Origin: Acinetobacter sp. Ac_5812
GTDB taxonomy: Bacteria > Pseudomonadota > Gammaproteobacteria > Pseudomonadales > Moraxellaceae
Reading direction: 5' to 3'
Length of the DNA stretch: 64,000 nucleotides
Assembly (NCBI RefSeq): GCF_013072695.1
Contig: NZ_LXUK01000024.1
Location: 53,842 to 117,841 of the forward strand
Shown one piece after another: positions 60,833 through 64,000 of the stretch (its first letter is position 1; every line of letters starts with the position of its first letter). Below the pieces are notes generated by a model. It saw only the letters and a program-made list of their open reading frames with translations. It was not told the DNA's origin and searched no databases. Made by a program: the position numbers and the translations under genes.

Positions 60833-63800
60833 ATGAATAAGGTTTATAAGGTTGTATGGAACGCCTCTTTGGGTGCTTGGGTAGCGGTTTCGGAACTTGC
60901 TAAAGGAAAAGTAAAAGGCAGCAATGGTAAGGTTGGGGAAATTTCTATTGTTGAGGATTCTAATGAGAAGAGTCATTCTGAGACAATAAACTTAAAGAGC
61001 TTATCATTAGCAGTAATTACAGTAGTTGCCCCTACTTTGACTTACGCAGGTACTGAAGTTAGTGGAACCCCGACTAAAAGTGGGGCTAATATTACCAATA
61101 TTAATACTTGTACAGCATCTGCGACTACTACAAATGGAGTAGCAATAGGATGTTCTAGTATTGCTGGAGCAAAGGACTCTGTAATTGCGGATAGATCCAA
61201 TCCATATAATACTAGTACTAGTAACAGCAGAGTAACTTTTGATACTACATCTGGTGGTAATACTGCGATTGGTACAGGTGCTTCTGCCGGAAATGCAAAT
61301 CAGGGATTAGCTACTGCTATAGGGACATACGCAACTGCAAATAATATTGCTGCAGTAGCAATAGGTGCCGCGGCTTTATCGACAGGAAATACTTCTTTAT
61401 CTATTGGTCGTCAATCTGCTGCAACTGCAGATTATGCTCAAGCTATAGGTAATGTAGCTGCAGCAACAGGAACTGGTGCTCTTGCTATTGGCCATTCAGC
61501 AACAGCTACTGGTTATCGTGGTATTGCGATTGGTTCACCTGATATTGATAATGCTTCTGTAGTTGCTGGCCAAGCTGGGGCAGCATATCAAACTGTTGGG
61601 CAAACGAAAGCATCTGGGCGGGACGCAATTGCTTTTGGTGGTGGTTCTCAATCGTTAAAAGATGAAGGGATGACTATAGGGGCCTTCTCTGGTGCAACAG
61701 AACAAGGTGCAGCAGTGGTTGGTGTCCGTGGTGCTGCATTAGGACAACAAAGTTTATCTATTGGTAATGGCGCAACGAATGTTACAAGCGGTACAAATGC
61801 ACCTATTCAATTAGCGACCTCTTTAGGGCAAGGCACGATAACAAATAAAACGGTTGGTTCTCGAGTTTTTAACGGTTCGAATACAGTAAAAGATACTCGA
61901 GGAGGGACTGCTGGCACGCTAACTGGGACAGTAGACGGTGTAGCAATTACAATTAATCAGGCAGCTGGGACTGGTAATGCAACGACAGGTACAGTTGGTG
62001 CGATCACTGGTGGATCATACAACGGGCAAACGTTAACAGCCGAACAAGCGGATGCTTTATATCAATCTTTAGGACATGGTGGATCAGTTACTTTAGGGCA
62101 ACGTGCGATTGCTATTGGTACGGCAACGGCTGCACTAGCAAATAATGCTTTGGCTTTAGGTAGTACATCTTTGGCAAGTGGGGAAGGTGCTGTTGCTATC
62201 GGTAGTGGTTCTACTGCAACAAAAACGGATTCTGTCTCTATTGGGCGAGGGGCTGGTAGTAGTGTTACGTCAGGTGTTGCTATTGGTGCAGAGGCAAAAG
62301 TCACAGGTGATAATAGTATTGCATTAGGGCAAAAATCAGTTGCTTCCGCACAAACAGGCTCTTCATTTTTAACAAATGTAGGGGCAACAACACAAGGAAC
62401 AATTTCAGTTGGTGATGGCACTAACAATGTTAAACGTCGTCTAACTAATTTGGCAGATGGTGCCGTAGACTCTGATGGTGTAACAGTTGCTCAATTAAAA
62501 CAATTCAAAGTAATAACAGATAAGCAAGGTGCTGATACTGCTGCTGCTTTAGGTGGTGGTTCAACTTATAATTCAACTACGGGGGCAGTTACAACCCCAA
62601 CTTATAATGTAGGTGGTACTACAAAAACGAATGTTGGTGATGCCATTACGAATATTGATAATCGTACAACTAGCTTAGAAAATCAGACATGGAAGTTAAA
62701 CACCAATTCGGATACTGCTGCAGTCGTAGGTAAAGACGCAGAAGTTAAATTTATTGATGGCAAAAATATTAAGCTTTCTCGGACAGGAACTAGCATTACT
62801 GTTGCAACAGCAGACTCTGCAAAATTTGATAGTGTTAATGCTGGTGGTACAGTTATTAATAACAATGGTTTGAGTTTTGTACAGGCAGATGGAACTACAC
62901 CTGTTACAAATAGTCCAAGTATCAGTAAAACAGGTATCAATGCAGGCAACAATAAGATCAGCAATGTTGCGAATGGCGCGGTGGCATCTGGTTCTAAAGA
63001 TGCAGTCAATGGCGGCCAGTTACAAGGAGTAGCTGACAGCGTTAAAACCGCGATTGGTGGCAACACGACGATAGATGCAACGACAGGTGCGATCACGACC
63101 AGCAACATTGGTGGTACAAATTCGAACACGATTGACGGTGCGATCACGAGTGTAAAAAGCACAGCAGATGCAGCTAAAACGGCAGTAGACAAAGGCATCA
63201 ACTTTGGTGGCACGACAGGCAAGAACAACTATGCCTTGGGCAGTGATATCAATGTAAAAGGCGACAGCAACATCACCAGCACAACAGTTGCAGGCGGTGT
63301 ACAACTGGGCTTAGCGAACAACATTACCATTGGTAGTGGTGCTGGAACGAATCCTGTTACGATTAACGGTACAGCAGGTACAGTTAGTGGATTAACGAAT
63401 AAGGCTTGGAGTGGTACAGCCACAACTGGTCAAGCAGCAACAGAAGATCAATTAAAAATCGTAAGTGATGTTGCAAGTAACGCAAATAAAGGTTGGAAAG
63501 TTAACACTGGCTCTACGACTGGTGGAACTGTATCTGGTAATGCTTCAACGCAGGTTTCTCCAGACCAAGAAGTGAAGTTTATTGCGGGTAAGAATGTAGC
63601 AATTACACAAAATGGTAAGGATATCACCGTTGCAACCAGTGATAACCCTAACTTTACGTCTGTTACAGCAGGTAATAGCAAATTAGATAACAGTGGTTTA
63701 GTTATTAAAGATACGACTGGCGGCCTAAATGTAAGTAAAGATGGTGTCAAATTTGTTGATGCAGATGGTGTGACACAAACAACGAACACACCAAGTCTAA

Positions 63801-64000
63801 ATAAGACAGGCATCAATGCAGGCAACAACAAGATCAGCAATGTTGCGAATGGCGCGGTGGCATCTGGTTCTAAAGAGGCAGTTAATGGCGGCCAGTTACA
63901 AGGAGTAGCTGACAGCGTTAAAACCGCGATTGGTGGCAACACGACGATAGATGCAACGACAGGTGCGATCACGACCAGCAACATTGGTGGTACAAATTCG
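60833..64000 (+). CDS. Second trimeric autotransporter adhesin, 3' end beyond the window
   Basis: An open frame of 1056 codons without a stop, reaching the right edge. Residues 1-72 form an extended signal peptide (MNKVYKVVWNASLGAWVAVSE, cleavage near LTYAG). Head repeats (AIGTGASAG, AVAIGAAAL, SLSIGRQSA type) run to about residue 530, then a neck RRLTNLADGAVDSDGVTVAQL. The stalk contains Trp-ring units (ENQTWKLNTNSD, NKGWKVNTGSTT), an FGG-type segment (GINFGGTTGKNNYAL) and DAVNGGQL necks. C93 and C107 are the only cysteines I see. The gene has its own promoter region, not an extension of ata. No YadA anchor is visible because the end is cut off. Confidence 0.88.
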   Translation, partial: MNKVYKVVWNASLGAWVAVSELAKGKVKGSNGKVGEISIVEDSNEKSHSETINLKSLSLAVITVVAPTLTYAGTEVSGTPTKSGANITNINTCTASATTTNGVAIGCSSIAGAKDSVIADRSNPYNTSTSNSRVTFDTTSGGNTAIGTGASAGNANQGLATAIGTYATANNIAAVAIGAAALSTGNTSLSIGRQSAATADYAQAIGNVAAATGTGALAIGHSATATGYRGIAIGSPDIDNASVVAGQAGAAYQTVGQTKASGRDAIAFGGGSQSLKDEGMTIGAFSGATEQGAAVVGVRGAALGQQSLSIGNGATNVTSGTNAPIQLATSLGQGTITNKTVGSRVFNGSNTVKDTRGGTAGTLTGTVDGVAITINQAAGTGNATTGTVGAITGGSYNGQTLTAEQADALYQSLGHGGSVTLGQRAIAIGTATAALANNALALGSTSLASGEGAVAIGSGSTATKTDSVSIGRGAGSSVTSGVAIGAEAKVTGDNSIALGQKSVASAQTGSSFLTNVGATTQGTISVGDGTNNVKRRLTNLADGAVDSDGVTVAQLKQFKVITDKQGADTAAALGGGSTYNSTTGAVTTPTYNVGGTTKTNVGDAITNIDNRTTSLENQTWKLNTNSDTAAVVGKDAEVKFIDGKNIKLSRTGTSITVATADSAKFDSVNAGGTVINNNGLSFVQADGTTPVTNSPSISKTGINAGNNKISNVANGAVASGSKDAVNGGQLQGVADSVKTAIGGNTTIDATTGAITTSNIGGTNSNTIDGAITSVKSTADAAKTAVDKGINFGGTTGKNNYALGSDINVKGDSNITSTTVAGGVQLGLANNITIGSGAGTNPVTINGTAGTVSGLTNKAWSGTATTGQAATEDQLKIVSDVASNANKGWKVNTGSTTGGTVSGNASTQVSPDQEVKFIAGKNVAITQNGKDITVATSDNPNFTSVTAGNSKLDNSGLVIKDTTGGLNVSKDGVKFVDADGVTQTTNTPSLNKTGINAGNNKISNVANGAVASGSKEAVNGGQLQGVADSVKTAIGGNTTIDATTGAITTSNIGGTNS
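62936..63124 (+). repeat. 189-bp repeat in second adhesin, copy 1
   Basis: Encodes the INAGNNKISNVANGAVASGS neck and SVKTAIGGNTTIDATTGAIT stretch. The sequence matches 63812-64000 except for three bases I can see. Spacing between copies is 876 bp. Confidence 0.85.
63812..64000 (+). repeat. 189-bp repeat in second adhesin, copy 2 (ends at window edge)
   Basis: The window stops inside this copy, so more copies may follow. One change replaces Asp with Glu in KDAVN (KEAVN). Confidence 0.85.

Noticed and set aside
60767..60976. Minus-strand ORF over the start of the second adhesin
   Set aside because: It overlaps the clear ESPR coding start on the plus strand and encodes nothing recognisable.
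1..64000. tRNA, rRNA, prophage or insertion sequences
   Set aside because: No cloverleaf, rRNA-like stretch, transposase, integrase or terminal inverted repeat with target duplication was recognised.

Overview
The window is about 64 kb of an AT-rich gammaproteobacterial chromosome, most likely Acinetobacter. This rests on gene content and order: a dat-ddc pair for 1,3-diaminopropane, a FabR/DesT-type regulator divergent from a ferredoxin reductase plus acyl desaturase, a small Bap-like protein, an rnfB-nth pair, and an Ata-type trimeric autotransporter followed by TpgA. The species cannot be assigned. There are no rRNA, tRNA, phage, IS or CRISPR features that I can see.

Layout. 1-3 kb: a partial long-chain acyl-CoA ligase and a FadL-like outer-membrane porin. 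3-9.6 kb: Dps, an AI-2E permease, a FabR-like regulator divergent from the desaturase pair with paired operator palindromes between them, a DUF4442 hotdog protein divergent from a TetR regulator with two operator copies, and a GFA-family zinc protein. 9.6-14.2 kb: two tandem FecA-like TonB receptors, each with its own terminator and a Fur-box-like site. 14.4-19.6 kb: a SIMPL-domain protein, dat-ddc, and a lone Rieske oxygenase. 20-25.4 kb: a compact aromatic amino acid module (AroP-type permease, indole/phenylpyruvate decarboxylase, aldehyde dehydrogenase, Lrp-type regulator). 26-31 kb: pstSCAB under a three-repeat Pho box. 31-52 kb: mostly housekeeping genes (sohB, rsmD, mrdA, adk, nth, rnfB-like, gdhA, rlmH, lon, 5-FTHF cyclo-ligase) with a Bap-like adhesin, META-domain lipoprotein and small envelope proteins among them.

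52-64 kb is the accessory, surface-adhesion end. It holds a possible 23-codon membrane-peptide ORF closed by a hairpin, a 2346-residue Ata-like trimeric autotransporter with eight large stalk repeats, the tpgA gene, and a second large trimeric autotransporter that runs open off the right edge. TpgA is the periplasmic/outer-membrane partner of such adhesins, so here it is flanked by two possible clients. Stalk length in the first adhesin varies in exact 11- and 7-residue coiled-coil steps. The second adhesin appears to be a mosaic in codon use.

The most interesting points are the two-adhesin/TpgA locus with its internal repeat logic, the leader micro-ORF plus hairpin, a cluster of three strong hairpins between rlmH and lon that no gene explains, the operator pairs at the two TetR loci, and an RnfB homologue without a membrane anchor or partner subunits.
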